A DNA stretch of 64,000 bases from Winogradskyella flava (GCF_014243395.1 NZ_JACLCP010000004.1:186001-250000), one strand, 5' to 3'; shown: positions 8,457 through 17,668, numbered from the stretch's first letter. The notes: generated by a model from the sequence alone, not told the origin. Numbers and translations are program-made.

Positions 8457-10658
8457 ATGAGTATTGCAGAAATTGACTTGCACTCCGCACTAAAAAAATT
8501 CTTTGGTTTTTCAGGGTTCAAAGGTCTTCAGGAAGAGGTTATTAAAAATGTCATAGCAGGTAACAACACTTTTGTTATTATGCCTACTGGTGGTGGAAAA
8601 TCACTTTGTTATCAACTACCGGCTTTAATTAAGGAAGGAACGGCAATTGTGGTGTCTCCTCTAATCGCGTTGATGAAAAATCAGGTCGATGCTATTAGAG
8701 CGGTATCTGAGAATGAAGGTGTGGCACACGTTCTAAATTCTTCATTGAACAAAACCGAAGTAAAGCGCGTAAAAGATGATATCACAAACGGAATTACCAA
8801 ACTGCTTTATGTTGCTCCAGAATCGTTGACAAAAGCGGAGTATGTTGACTTTTTGAGAACAGTCAAAATCTCATTTATGGCTGTAGATGAAGCGCACTGT
8901 ATCAGTGAATGGGGACATGATTTTAGACCAGAATACAGAAACCTAAAACATATTATAAAACGTATTGGTGATGATATTCCTATTGTAGGACTCACGGCCA
9001 CAGCAACGCCAAAAGTGCAAGAGGATATCTTAAAGAGTTTAGGAATGTCTGATGCTGTCACTTTTAAGGCATCATTTAATAGACCAAATTTATATTATGA
9101 AGTAAGACCCAAAACTAAAAATGTAGATGCCGATATTATCCGTTTTGTAAAACAGAATGAAGGTAAATCTGGTATTATATATTGTTTGAGCAGAAAACGT
9201 GTTGAGGAATTGGCGCAAGTGCTTCAAGTTAATGGAGTTAAAGCGGTTCCCTATCATGCGGGATTGGACGCCAAAACTAGGGTGAAACATCAGGATATGT
9301 TTTTGATGGAAGATACAGATGTGGTTGTGGCGACGATTGCTTTTGGAATGGGAATTGATAAACCAGATGTACGCTTTGTGATTCACCATGATATTCCAAA
9401 AAGTATTGAAAGTTACTACCAAGAAACTGGTAGAGCTGGTCGTGATGGAGGTGAAGGGCATTGTCTGGCCTATTATGCCTATAAGGATATCGAAAAACTT
9501 GAGAAGTTCATGTCAGGTAAACCTGTGGCTGAACAGGAAATTGGCCACGCCTTGTTGCAGGAAGTTGTTGCTTTTGCCGAAACATCTATATCCAGAAGAA
9601 AATTTATTCTGCATTATTTCGGAGAAGAATTCGACAATGAAACTGGAGAAGGTGGTGATATGGATGATAATGTGCGAAACCCCAAAAAGCAAGTTGAAGC
9701 TCAAGACGATGTGAAAATACTTTTAGAAACTATTCAAAATACCAATGAAAAATATAAATCCAAGGATTTGGTTCAAGTTCTGGTGGGGAAGTCAAATGCC
9801 TTGATCAGTTCGCATAAAACGGATACCCAGCCGTTTTTTGGAGTAGGAAAAGACAAGGATGCTAGATATTGGATGGCATTAATACGTCAGGTATTGGTTG
9901 CGGGTTATTTGAAAAAGGATATAGAGACCTATGGTGTACTGCGATTAAGTGATGAGGGTAAGGCATTTATAAAGAGCCCTAAATCGTTTATGATGGCCGA
10001 AGACCATGTGTTTGATGAAAGTACAAATGATGGTATCGTAACCAACGCCAAGGGTGGTGGCGCAGTAGCCGATGAGAAATTAATGACCCTGCTCAAGGAC
10101 TTACGCAAGCGCAATGCTAAGGCATTAGGTGTGCCACCGTTTGTAATTTTTCAAGATCCGTCATTGGAGGATATGGCACTTAAATATCCAATTAATTTGG
10201 AGGAATTATCCAATGTTCATGGTGTTGGTGAGAGTAAGGCCAAGAAATATGGCAAGGACTTCATTGCACTGGTTGCCAACTATGTCGAAGAAAACGACAT
10301 TATGCGACCAGATGATATGGTCGTGAAATCTACAGGTTCTAACTCTGCATTAAAGCTTTATATCATCCAGAATGTCGATAGAAAACTGAGATTGGACGAC
10401 ATTGCTTCTGCTAAGGGTATGGAAATGTCTGATTTTATTAAGGAAATGGAATCCATAGTATTCTCTGGGACAAAGTTGAACATCAATTACTGGATTGATG
10501 AAATTTTGGACGAGGACCAACAAGAAGAAATCCATGACTACTTTATGGAATCTGAAAGCGATAAAATCTCAGATGCTGTTGAAGAATTTGATGGCGACTA
10601 CGAAGATGAAGAGCTACGTTTGTACCGTATTAAATTTATGAGTGAGGTCGCGAATTGA
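8457..10658 (+). CDS. recQ: RecQ DNA helicase, long form with HRDC but no zinc cysteines
   Basis: 3'-5' DNA helicase for recombination and fork repair. The 733-residue protein has Walker A TGGGKS (K48), DEAH (144-147) and the motif VI stretch ETGRAGRD (about 323-330). It also has a winged-helix region and an HRDC domain (about 545-610). At the usual zinc-binding site (about 377-405) it keeps [13 protein letters not shown] but has none of the four cysteines, and an acidic Gly/Asp-rich loop takes their place. Such zinc-less forms seem usual in flavobacterial long RecQ proteins, as far as I recall. A second RecQ that retains the cysteines is encoded at 59945-61840. The gene is divergent from kdsD, with 221 bp between them. 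Confidence 0.95.
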   Translation: MSIAEIDLHSALKKFFGFSGFKGLQEEVIKNVIAGNNTFVIMPTGGGKSLCYQLPALIKEGTAIVVSPLIALMKNQVDAIRAVSENEGVAHVLNSSLNKTEVKRVKDDITNGITKLLYVAPESLTKAEYVDFLRTVKISFMAVDEAHCISEWGHDFRPEYRNLKHIIKRIGDDIPIVGLTATATPKVQEDILKSLGMSDAVTFKASFNRPNLYYEVRPKTKNVDADIIRFVKQNEGKSGIIYCLSRKRVEELAQVLQVNGVKAVPYHAGLDAKTRVKHQDMFLMEDTDVVVATIAFGMGIDKPDVRFVIHHDIPKSIESYYQETGRAGRDGGEGHCLAYYAYKDIEKLEKFMSGKPVAEQEIGHALLQEVVAFAETSISRRKFILHYFGEEFDNETGEGGDMDDNVRNPKKQVEAQDDVKILLETIQNTNEKYKSKDLVQVLVGKSNALISSHKTDTQPFFGVGKDKDARYWMALIRQVLVAGYLKKDIETYGVLRLSDEGKAFIKSPKSFMMAEDHVFDESTNDGIVTNAKGGGAVADEKLMTLLKDLRKRNAKALGVPPFVIFQDPSLEDMALKYPINLEELSNVHGVGESKAKKYGKDFIALVANYVEENDIMRPDDMVVKSTGSNSALKLYIIQNVDRKLRLDDIASAKGMEMSDFIKEMESIVFSGTKLNINYWIDEILDEDQQEEIHDYFMESESDKISDAVEEFDGDYEDEELRLYRIKFMSEVAN

Positions 10659-11102
10659 TTATTCCTCTTCATCATGAATTTTATATTTCTTAAATTCTAG
10701 CTTTTGGTTTTTAACTTTAATAAGAACTGTTCTTAGTTCAGTATTTTGTAAATTTTCAATATCCGATTCTTCAATCTGAAAATCAATTTTTGTGACGTAG
10801 CGTCCTTTAACATCCGTATGGTCCGACTCAAACTCTTGGATATCAGAGTCTAGAATCAATTCAAATGTGTCACCTTTAAAAGAAAGTTGAGCTCCCTTTT
10901 TGCTTTTCACGTTAAGTGTTCCTACAATCACAGTCTGAAAGAAGTAGTAGCCACCCAATTCATTTAAACCAGCAAAGAGGACATTGGTGTCAGATACACC
11001 ATAAGGTGTATTTTCAACGGTTTCAATAATGGCGTCTATTGTATCAGAAGTGTTAGCATCTGATGCTGTTTTGTTGAAGAGTTTGGAAAATGAAAAGCCC
11101 AT
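10659..11102 (-). CDS. Hypothetical acidic protein, 147 aa
   Basis: I do not recognise a family. The protein is soluble and acidic, with an alternating beta-rich middle section and an EEE tail; no signal peptide, membrane segment or cysteine is visible. An upstream TTG would give 162 residues. The ATG at 11102 is preferred because a -7 box (TAGTTTTG, 11118-11125) lies between the two candidates, so transcription probably begins after the TTG. Its stop codon abuts the recQ stop on the other strand. Confidence 0.75.
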   Translation of the reverse strand: MGFSFSKLFNKTASDANTSDTIDAIIETVENTPYGVSDTNVLFAGLNELGGYYFFQTVIVGTLNVKSKKGAQLSFKGDTFELILDSDIQEFESDHTDVKGRYVTKIDFQIEESDIENLQNTELRTVLIKVKNQKLEFKKYKIHDEEE

Positions 11103-11117
11103 ATATTTAGTTTTCAA

Positions 11118-11125
11118 CAAAACTA
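11118..11125 (-). promoter_or_regulatory. -7 box for the 147-aa hypothetical gene
   Basis: TAGTTTTG on the minus strand matches TAnnTTTG. It lies 15 bp before the ATG at 11102 and would give a very short leader. It argues against the TTG start at 11147. Confidence 0.45.
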
Positions 11126-11191
11126 GGTTTAATAAATTAATTTGCAAATCTTAACGCTACACATCCAACTTTCAGCTTCCAACTTTCTTCG

Positions 11192-11199
11192 TATCTTTG
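11192..11199 (+). promoter_or_regulatory. -7 box for the cyclophilin-FKBP gene
   Basis: TATCTTTG matches TAnnTTTG, 23 bp before the ATG at 11223. Just upstream, TCCAACTTTC occurs twice (11164-11173 and 11178-11187) as a direct repeat with a 14-bp period. Confidence 0.6.
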
Positions 11200-11222
11200 C
11201 GCACTTAAATAAATAAAAAACA

Positions 11223-12155
11223 ATGCAAGACGGTTTATACGCAAAATTCAACACCTCGAAAGGTGAAATATTGGTGAATTTAGAGTTCGAGAAGACTCCA
11301 GGAACAGTAGGTAACTTTGTTGCTTTAGCAGAAGGAAATTTAGAAAATTCGGCTAAACCACAAGGGACACCCTACTATGATGGTTTAAAATTTCATAGAG
11401 TGATTCCAGATTTTATGATTCAAGGAGGCTGTCCTCAAGGTACAGGAACAGGAAATCCAGGCTATAAGTTTGATGATGAAATTCATCCGGATTTAAAGCA
11501 TGATGCGCCTGGGAAATTGTCTATGGCGAATGCAGGCCCAGGCACTAACGGAAGTCAGTTCTTTATTACTCATGTTGCTACAGATTGGTTAGATGGTAAG
11601 CACACAGTTTTTGGGAATGTCATTGAAGGACAAGACGTCGTTGATGCTGTCGCTCAAGGTGATAATATTGAAAGCTTAGAAATTGTTAGAGTGGGAGACG
11701 CAGCTGAACAATTTAATGCTATTGAAGCATTTAGAACATTCGAAGGTGCTCGTGAAAAGCGTGTTGCTGCAGAACGTGAAGCAGCTAGGGCAGAGCTAGA
11801 TAAATTGGCAGCTGGTTTTGATGAAACGGATTCTGGGTTGCGCTATAAAGTGATTCAAAAAGGCGATGGTAAAAAAGCAGAAAAAGGTAACATGGTGTCT
11901 GTACATTATAAAGGTCAGTTAGCAGATGGAACTGTTTTTGATTCCTCATATAAAAGAAATGCACCACTAGACTTTCAAGTAGGTGTAGGGCAAGTAATTC
12001 CTGGTTGGGACGAAGGTATTTGTTTATTAAATGTTGGTGATAAAGCACGTTTGGTGATTCCAAGTGATTTGGCTTACGGTGCTGCTGGAGCAGGTGGTGT
12101 AATTCCGCCAAATGCGACTTTGGTTTTCGATGTGGAGCTAATGGACATAAAATAA
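11223..12155 (+). CDS. Dual-domain peptidyl-prolyl isomerase (cyclophilin-FKBP fusion)
   Basis: Catalyses proline cis-trans isomerisation during protein folding. The N-terminal cyclophilin domain (about 1-155) has [13 protein letters not shown] and [10 protein letters not shown], including the catalytic Arg. A charged helical linker (about 165-197, rich in Glu/Arg/Ala) joins it to an FKBP domain (about 205-310) with VIPGWDEG and the terminal [13 protein letters not shown] strand. No signal peptide is seen, so it should be cytoplasmic. Cyclophilin-FKBP fusions (CFBP type) are known from some flavobacteria. A strong terminator follows at 12212-12237. Confidence 0.94.
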   Translation: MQDGLYAKFNTSKGEILVNLEFEKTPGTVGNFVALAEGNLENSAKPQGTPYYDGLKFHRVIPDFMIQGGCPQGTGTGNPGYKFDDEIHPDLKHDAPGKLSMANAGPGTNGSQFFITHVATDWLDGKHTVFGNVIEGQDVVDAVAQGDNIESLEIVRVGDAAEQFNAIEAFRTFEGAREKRVAAEREAARAELDKLAAGFDETDSGLRYKVIQKGDGKKAEKGNMVSVHYKGQLADGTVFDSSYKRNAPLDFQVGVGQVIPGWDEGICLLNVGDKARLVIPSDLAYGAAGAGGVIPPNATLVFDVELMDIK

Positions 12156-12162
12156 GGTCAAT

Positions 12163-12183
12163 AGACTGAGCTTATCGAAGTCT
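12163..12183. repeat. Short dispersed intergenic repeat (ACTGAGCTTATCGAAGT type)
   Basis: An imperfect palindrome with AGACT and AGTCT ends around GAGCTTATCGA. It shares ACTGAGC.T.TCGAAGT with the copy at 50482-50500. It lies between the isomerase stop and its terminator. Confidence 0.55.
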
Positions 12184-12211
12184 AACATTGTAACAAAATT
12201 CAAAAAAAATC

Positions 12212-12237
12212 GTCTCACTAAAAGTGAGACTTTTTTT
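12212..12237 (+). terminator. Intrinsic terminator after the cyclophilin-FKBP gene
   Basis: Perfect 8-bp stem GTCTCACT/AGTGAGAC with an AAA loop, followed by seven T. Confidence 0.9.
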
Positions 12238-12264
12238 ATTTTAACAAATATCAACCAATCAAAA

Positions 12265-12966
12265 ATGAAATTTAAAGTAGCTATTTTTCCACTATTAGTA
12301 GCATCAGTTATTATGGGTTGCTCAAAATCTATCGAATATTCCGAGCAATTTAAAAAAGAAACTTCTGGGAAGTACCTCTATAATCCGGATGAACTAATCT
12401 TGGTGTATTATGAAGACAATAAACTTCGCCTGAATTGGAAAGGTGGAGACATAGAGCCTGTCACCTTAGAAATGAACGAATTTTTTATTCCAGACATGTA
12501 TAAAAAATTTCGTTTTGTACAACATCCTGAGACCAATGAACGCTATTTATCTGCAATACTTGAGGATGATGAAGATAAAATAACTTATGATTATTTAAAA
12601 GTTGCAGACAGCTATAAAACACCAAGTCAATATTTGGCAGAGGGGGATTTTGAAAAGGCATTAGCTGGTTATATGAAAATCAAAAAGCAAGATTCTACAA
12701 GTTCCTATATTAATGAGTGGGATTTTAATAGAACAGGTTACAAGCATTTGAGAAAAAAGGAGTATGATAAGGCTATTGGTGTATTTGAACTTAATGTAAA
12801 GCTCCATCCAAATAGCGATAATGTCTACGATAGTCTAGCTGATGCTTATCTTACAAGTGGAGATAGTTTGCAAGCATACCACAATTATAAGGTGGCTTTG
12901 GAGATCAATCCAAGAAATAAGCGCGCAGAACGTTTTTTAAACATCTACAGTCCTAAAGAAGATTAG
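12265..12966 (+). CDS. TPR-repeat lipoprotein
   Basis: The 233-residue protein has a lipoprotein signal peptide with a lipobox ending at C19 (VIMGC). The N-terminal half (about 25-115) is beta-rich and not recognised. Two to three tetratricopeptide repeats occupy about 120-225 (EYDKAIGVFELNVKLHP is the clearest). Proteins of this shape usually act as periplasmic scaffolds, but no partner can be named. It stands alone between two terminators. Confidence 0.82.
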   Translation: MKFKVAIFPLLVASVIMGCSKSIEYSEQFKKETSGKYLYNPDELILVYYEDNKLRLNWKGGDIEPVTLEMNEFFIPDMYKKFRFVQHPETNERYLSAILEDDEDKITYDYLKVADSYKTPSQYLAEGDFEKALAGYMKIKKQDSTSSYINEWDFNRTGYKHLRKKEYDKAIGVFELNVKLHPNSDNVYDSLADAYLTSGDSLQAYHNYKVALEINPRNKRAERFLNIYSPKED

Positions 12967-13000
12967 AAATATTCTAGACGTCAATAAATTAAAGGCATTA

Positions 13001-13032
13001 AAAAAACCGTTACATGTCGCAACGGTTTTTTT
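13001..13032. terminator. Bidirectional terminator between the TPR lipoprotein and DUF3276 genes
   Basis: AACCGTT and AACGGTT arms around a 9-nt loop, flanked by an A-tract on the left and a T-tract on the right, so it can serve both convergent genes. Confidence 0.85.
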
Positions 13033-13058
13033 ATAATGTATTGATCTGGCAAAGTCGC

Positions 13059-13448
13059 TTAGATATCGTCAAAACTGATATCTGTAAAACTATCTGTACC
13101 TTTAGTGTCTTCTGGTGTTTTAGCTTCCTGAGCTACAAAGTCATCGTCACGTTTAAAATCTTTTTGATGACGTTCACTAATAACTTCTTCACCTTTTTCA
13201 GTGATAATGTAGTCCGTCATTTCAGCTAAAATTTCCCTAAACTCAGAAAAGTCTTCTTTGTACAGGTAAATCTTATGCTTTTTATAATGGAAAGATCCAT
13301 CATCATTGGTGAACTTTTTACTTTCAGTAATAGTCAAGTAGTAATCTCCTGCCTTAGTTGCTCTAACGTCAAAGAAATAAGTTCGTCTTCCAGCACGCAG
13401 TACTTTCGAATATATTTCTTCCTTGTCCATCATTTCATAATCGCTCAT
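13059..13448 (-). CDS. DUF3276 (PUR-alpha-like) nucleic-acid-binding protein
   Basis: The 129-residue protein matches the Bacteroidota DUF3276 family. The fold resembles the PUR repeat of eukaryotic Pur-alpha and binds single-stranded nucleic acid in a studied Borrelia relative. The core (about 10-90) runs from KVLRAGRRTYFFDVRAT to KHKIYLYKEDF. The C-terminus is acidic and Lys-rich and probably disordered. It lies 66 bp downstream of the ABC exporter gene on the same strand. The cellular target is unknown. Confidence 0.9.
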   Translation of the reverse strand: MSDYEMMDKEEIYSKVLRAGRRTYFFDVRATKAGDYYLTITESKKFTNDDGSFHYKKHKIYLYKEDFSEFREILAEMTDYIITEKGEEVISERHQKDFKRDDDFVAQEAKTPEDTKGTDSFTDISFDDI

Positions 13449-13514
13449 AGCTAATCTTAATTTTTTTAATTCAAATCAAAAATCTAAAAAAAAACTTACC
13501 TAGCCAACAAATTC

Positions 13515-15269
13515 TTATAATTCTTTTTCGGAGAGTTGTTTCGTATATAACTCTTTGTAGTAACCATCAGTATCAATAAGACTTTGATGATTTCCAGTCT
13601 GAATTATTTTGCCATCTTCCAATACAATTATCTTATCTGCGTTTTTGGCTGAAGATACACGATGACTCACGATAATGGTCGTTTTATCCTTTGTGAGCTT
13701 TACCAAATTCTTAAGGATTTTTTCTTCCGTTTCCGTATCTACCGCAGATAGACAATCATCAAATAATAAGATTTCTGGTCGTTTAATAATCGCTCGTGCT
13801 ATGGAAACCCTTTGCTTTTGACCACCAGAAAGCGTGATGCCGCGTTCACCTAGAACAGTATCATAACTTTTATTGAAACCAATAATATTCTTGTGAACTC
13901 GAGCGTTCTTAGCAGCTTCAATAACTTCTTCGTCCGTAGCATCCTCTTTGCCAAATTTGATATTATTCTTAATGCTATCCGAAAACAAAAAAGCATCTTG
14001 GGGTACGTAACCAATGCTTTCTCTAAGACTGTAGAGGTTTAATTCTGCAATTGGACTATCATCCACAAAGATTTTCCCATTGTCAATATCGTAAAGTCTT
14101 CCTATTAAATCTAAAATTGTTGATTTTCCAGAGCCAGTTTTGCCCAATATGGCAAGGGTTTCACCAGAATTCAATTTAAAACTGACGTTCTTAAGTGCTT
14201 CAATATTAGTATCAGGATATATAAAGGATACATTTTTGAACTCTATATCACCCTTAATAGGTGTCAATTCATTGACTTTGTTTTTTATGTCGGGTTCTGT
14301 TTCCAAAAACTCATTGATACGTTTTTGGGAGGCTTCTGCTTGCTGAACTAGAGATGTCACCCAACCGACAGTAGCGACAGGCCATGTTAGCATATTCACA
14401 TAAATAATAAATTCAGCAATGGTACCTATATTTTCAATCTGTCCATTCATATATTGTCTTCCCCCAATATAAATGACAATGATATTACTTATACCGATTA
14501 ACAAGATCATCAATGGGAAAAACAAAGCCTGAACTTTAGTGAGATTGATTTGTTTCTGTCTATTTTCCGCGGAAAGATCTTCAAATTCTGTATTGGTTCT
14601 AGGTTCAATACCATAAGACTTAATCACTGAAATGCCACTAAATGTTTCCTGTGAATAGGTAGATAGTGTAGACAACGACTCTTGTACTATGGTACTTCTC
14701 TTATTAATTAATCGACTTAATTTATAAATAGTTACAGATAGAATTGGCAATGGCAGTAGGGTGTACAGCGTTAGCGTTGGCGCTGTATTTACCATATAAA
14801 TGATGGCAACTGTGAAAAGGGTGAGCGTATTCATGGTGTACATTAATGCTGGCCCAACATACATACGAACCTTACCAACATCTTCACTGATACGGTTCAT
14901 TAAGTCTCCAGTTCTATTGGACTTATAGAAGTTTTGGGATAATACCTGATAATGTTGATAGATTTCATTTTTAAGATCATATTCAATATACCTTGAGACA
15001 TTTATGATGGTCTGTCGCATTAGAAAAGTGAATAGACCAGCGACAACAGCTGCACCAACGAGATAGAGAATGTTTATCATCAATTCGCTTCTAAAAACTT
15101 CTTCGGTAATTTTACCATCTAAACGATCTGAAACCACATTAATGGAAGCACCAACTAATCTTGGTGTAAAAAGAGCAAAAATCTTGGCAACAATGGTAAT
15201 TATGATACCAATAATTAGGCGATATCTGTACTTAAAGAAGTATTTATTTAGATGCTTTAGTGCGTTCAT
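13515..15269 (-). CDS. ABC exporter, fused membrane and ATPase domains
   Basis: This 584-residue half-transporter has an N-terminal six-helix domain (about 1-310) and a C-terminal nucleotide-binding domain (about 340-584). The latter carries Walker A GKTGSGKST, signature LSGGQKQR and the His switch IIVSHR. The Walker B region reads ILLFDD, so the usual catalytic glutamate is an aspartate, as in the degenerate half of heterodimeric exporters. Either it pairs with a second subunit encoded elsewhere, or Asp suffices here. The MsbA/multidrug-like topology does not reveal a substrate. A -7 box lies at 15286-15293. Confidence 0.92.
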   Translation of the reverse strand: MNALKHLNKYFFKYRYRLIIGIIITIVAKIFALFTPRLVGASINVVSDRLDGKITEEVFRSELMINILYLVGAAVVAGLFTFLMRQTIINVSRYIEYDLKNEIYQHYQVLSQNFYKSNRTGDLMNRISEDVGKVRMYVGPALMYTMNTLTLFTVAIIYMVNTAPTLTLYTLLPLPILSVTIYKLSRLINKRSTIVQESLSTLSTYSQETFSGISVIKSYGIEPRTNTEFEDLSAENRQKQINLTKVQALFFPLMILLIGISNIIVIYIGGRQYMNGQIENIGTIAEFIIYVNMLTWPVATVGWVTSLVQQAEASQKRINEFLETEPDIKNKVNELTPIKGDIEFKNVSFIYPDTNIEALKNVSFKLNSGETLAILGKTGSGKSTILDLIGRLYDIDNGKIFVDDSPIAELNLYSLRESIGYVPQDAFLFSDSIKNNIKFGKEDATDEEVIEAAKNARVHKNIIGFNKSYDTVLGERGITLSGGQKQRVSIARAIIKRPEILLFDDCLSAVDTETEEKILKNLVKLTKDKTTIIVSHRVSSAKNADKIIVLEDGKIIQTGNHQSLIDTDGYYKELYTKQLSEKEL

Positions 15270-15285
15270 ATTGTATTTCGTCCGT

Positions 15286-15293
15286 CAAAAATA
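15286..15293 (-). promoter_or_regulatory. -7 box for the ABC exporter gene
   Basis: TATTTTTG on the minus strand, matching TAnnTTTG, 16 bp before the start codon at 15269. Confidence 0.55.
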
Positions 15294-15323
15294 TTGCGTT
15301 AATCCTATTTTGACGTTAATATT

Positions 15324-15354
15324 TTGCTAATCCTCTATTAATAATTTATTTTTG
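15324..15354 (+). promoter_or_regulatory. Promoter of the amino acid dehydrogenase gene
   Basis: TTG at 15324-15326, a 20-bp spacer and TATTTTTG at 15347-15354 form a full Bacteroidota-type promoter. It places the transcript start after the TTG codon at 15352 and supports the ATG at 15403. Confidence 0.7.
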
Positions 15355-15402
15355 CTCGCTGTTTTTAGAGTATCTTCAAACAGCCTTAAATCTCAATTGA
15401 AA

Positions 15403-16506
15403 ATGACTTCAGATATAATCAGCTCTAAGGAGCTTAAGAAAATCGATCCCGTTTTTGGACAAACGTCTTTTGATGACCACGAACAAATCGTTTTTTGCAA
15501 CGACAAAGATACTGGTTTAAAAGCAATAATCGGAATCCATAACACGGTTTTGGGACCAGCACTTGGTGGTACCAGAATGTGGAGCTATAATAACGAATGG
15601 GAAGCACTGAATGACGTGCTTAGACTTTCGCGTGGTATGACTTTTAAATCTGCCATTACGGGTTTAAACTTAGGTGGAGGTAAAGCGGTAATTATAGGTG
15701 ATGCCAAAACCCAAAAAACACCAGAACTCATGAAGCGCTTTGGTGAGTTTGTACATTCCTTAAGTGGCAGATATATTACAGCAGAAGATGTTGGTATGGA
15801 AACCGAAGATATGGATATAGTAAGGGAAGTGACGCCTTATGTTACTGGAATATCCCAAAATAAAGGTGGTGCTGGTAATCCATCTCCTATTACTGCCTAT
15901 GGTGTTTTTATGGGCATGAAAGCTGCTGCGAAATTTAGATATGGTTCTGATGTCCTTGAAGAGAAAAATGTGTTTGTTCAAGGTATAGGAAATGTAGGTG
16001 AGGCTTTAGTTGAACATTTGGTTAACGAAGGTGCCAATGTTACGATTTCGGATATTAGCCAAGAGCGTTTAGAAGAGGTGCGTTCTAAATATGGAGCAAC
16101 TATTTATGGAGGAAACGACATTTATGGTGAAGCTATGGACATTTATGCACCTTGTGCATTGGGCGCTACGGTAAATGATGATACTATTTATAAGTTACAA
16201 GCCGATATTATTGCTGGTGCGGCAAATAACCAATTGGCAGACGAAGATAAGCATGGAAAGATACTTCAAGAACGAGGTATTGTATACGCACCAGATTTTT
16301 TAATCAATGCTGGTGGTATTATCAATGTTTATGCAGAACTGGAGAACTATGATAGACAGGAAATCATGCGTAAGACTGAAAATATCTTTAATACCACATT
16401 AGAGATTTTAGATAATGCTAAAGTGAATGAACTTACATCACATAGCGCGGCATTGAATATTGCTAGGGAGCGCATTGCAACGCGTAAGCGAGAAAACTCT
16501 AAATAA
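15403..16506 (+). CDS. Glu/Leu/Phe/Val dehydrogenase (leucine dehydrogenase type)
   Basis: NAD-dependent oxidative deamination of a branched-chain or related amino acid. From the ATG at 15403 the protein has 367 residues, the usual length of leucine dehydrogenases. GGGKAV contains the catalytic-type lysine, GTRMW and the AEDVGM stretch lie in the substrate domain, and VQGIGNVGEALV is the dinucleotide-binding loop. The upstream TTG at 15352 overlaps the -7 box and is rejected. Leucine or valine is the likely substrate, inferred from family; hydrophobic specificity was not tested. A terminator hairpin follows at 16541. Confidence 0.9.
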   Translation: MTSDIISSKELKKIDPVFGQTSFDDHEQIVFCNDKDTGLKAIIGIHNTVLGPALGGTRMWSYNNEWEALNDVLRLSRGMTFKSAITGLNLGGGKAVIIGDAKTQKTPELMKRFGEFVHSLSGRYITAEDVGMETEDMDIVREVTPYVTGISQNKGGAGNPSPITAYGVFMGMKAAAKFRYGSDVLEEKNVFVQGIGNVGEALVEHLVNEGANVTISDISQERLEEVRSKYGATIYGGNDIYGEAMDIYAPCALGATVNDDTIYKLQADIIAGAANNQLADEDKHGKILQERGIVYAPDFLINAGGIINVYAELENYDRQEIMRKTENIFNTTLEILDNAKVNELTSHSAALNIARERIATRKRENSK

Positions 16507-16529
16507 TTTTTTTACGATTTAAATAATAG

Positions 16530-16537
16530 TATTTTTG
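16530..16537 (+). promoter_or_regulatory. -7 box for nusB, abutting a terminator
   Basis: TATTTTTG matches TAnnTTTG and ends 3 bp before the hairpin at 16541. A transcript starting 4-8 nt later would begin inside the left arm of that hairpin. Confidence 0.5.
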
Positions 16538-16540
16538 CAA

Positions 16541-16568
16541 GGTGAATCTATATCGGTTCACCTTTTTT
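16541..16568 (+). terminator. Intrinsic terminator of the amino acid dehydrogenase gene
   Basis: GGTGAA and TTCACC arms (extended to AAGGTGAA/TTCACCTT) around a 10-nt loop, followed by six T at 16563-16568. Confidence 0.8.
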
Positions 16569-16598
16569 AATCATAAATATTAAAGTAGTTCTTTACAT

Positions 16599-17543
16599 AT
16601 GCTAAACCGAAGACACATCAGAATAAAAGTCATGCAAACTTTGTATGCTTTTAAAGGTACTGAAAGTGATGATTTGACTAAAGACGAGAAGTTTTTACTA
16701 CACAGTTTGGATAGCATGTATGATTTGTACCTCTCTATATTGGCCTTGCTAACTGAGCTTCATAAAAAGAGCAAGGACTATAATGAAAAATTGCAAAAAA
16801 AGCTTTTGGGCAGTGACTTGGACAAAAATCCAAACACTAGGTTTCAGGATAATGCACTGTTAAGTTTAATCAGCGATAACAAGATGTTGCAAGAAACCAT
16901 CTCAAAGCGCAAATTAAACTTTTGGGATCTGGATTTTGAATATGTAGATATTCTTTTTAAAGCCATACTGAAAAGCGATATTTATGAGGATTATATAAAT
17001 GATTCAGAAATATCGTTTAAGAAAGACAAGCAATTTGTCTTGGACATTTATACTGAGATTATCGCTCCAAATGATAAGCTTTACGATTACTTTGAAGATA
17101 AAAAATTGACTTGGGTAGACGATCTTCCTCTGGTAAATACTGTATTGCTGAAAACCCTAAGAAAGCTAAAACTCACCTCGCCTGAGACATTGCTTTTGCC
17201 AGATTTATATAAGGATGAAGATGACAGGGACTTCGCAAGGGAATTGTTTAAAAAGACTGTCCTTAATAATGGCAAGTTCGCAGATGAGGTTGCCGTTAAA
17301 ACTACCAATTGGGATTCAGAACGACTGGCAAGCATAGATGGTGTGCTTTTAAAAATGGCATTGTGTGAATTTCAAAAGTTTCCTTCCATTCCTCATAAGG
17401 TGACCATTAACGAATATCTTGAAATTGCTAAGGAATATTCTACACCAAAAAGTAGCCTATTCATTAATGGGATACTGGATAAAATCGTTAAGGAATACAA
17501 GTCTAATGATCTCCATTCCAAAACAGGAAGAGGCCTGATGTAA
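16599..17543 (+). CDS. nusB: Transcription antitermination factor NusB
   Basis: Binds boxA RNA with NusE (S10) to keep RNA polymerase from terminating early, mainly in rRNA operons. The 314-residue protein is about twice the E. coli length. The NusB fold is in the C-terminal half (about 175-310), ending with VTINEYLEIAKEYSTPKS..FINGILDKI. The helical N-terminal half, which starts NRRHIRIKVMQTLYAF, is the extension usual in Bacteroidota. It is followed by the DUF1573 and yajC genes on the same strand. Confidence 0.92.
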   Translation: MLNRRHIRIKVMQTLYAFKGTESDDLTKDEKFLLHSLDSMYDLYLSILALLTELHKKSKDYNEKLQKKLLGSDLDKNPNTRFQDNALLSLISDNKMLQETISKRKLNFWDLDFEYVDILFKAILKSDIYEDYINDSEISFKKDKQFVLDIYTEIIAPNDKLYDYFEDKKLTWVDDLPLVNTVLLKTLRKLKLTSPETLLLPDLYKDEDDRDFARELFKKTVLNNGKFADEVAVKTTNWDSERLASIDGVLLKMALCEFQKFPSIPHKVTINEYLEIAKEYSTPKSSLFINGILDKIVKEYKSNDLHSKTGRGLM

Positions 17544-17618
17544 TGCTGTTTTAAGTGCTATTGGGTGCGTTGAAATGTTAAGCCAGACTTAAAAATTTTA
17601 ATTGGTTAAAATAATTGC

Positions 17619-17626
17619 TACATTTG
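17619..17626 (+). promoter_or_regulatory. -7 box for the DUF1573 gene
   Basis: TACATTTG matches TAnnTTTG, 43 bp before the ATG at 17669. Confidence 0.45.
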
Positions 17627-17668
17627 CCTGCTGAAATTAGAACGACTTATTAATTAAAATATATTGTA

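Noticed and set aside
8457..10658. The two RecQ genes as a recent duplication
   Set aside because: Their accessory domains differ strongly (HRDC without zinc site versus zinc site without HRDC) and the motor domains are clearly divergent, so the split is old.
15352..15402. Upstream TTG start for the amino acid dehydrogenase
   Set aside because: The codon overlaps the -7 box of a full promoter match, so it would not be in the transcript, and the extra residues do not belong to the family.
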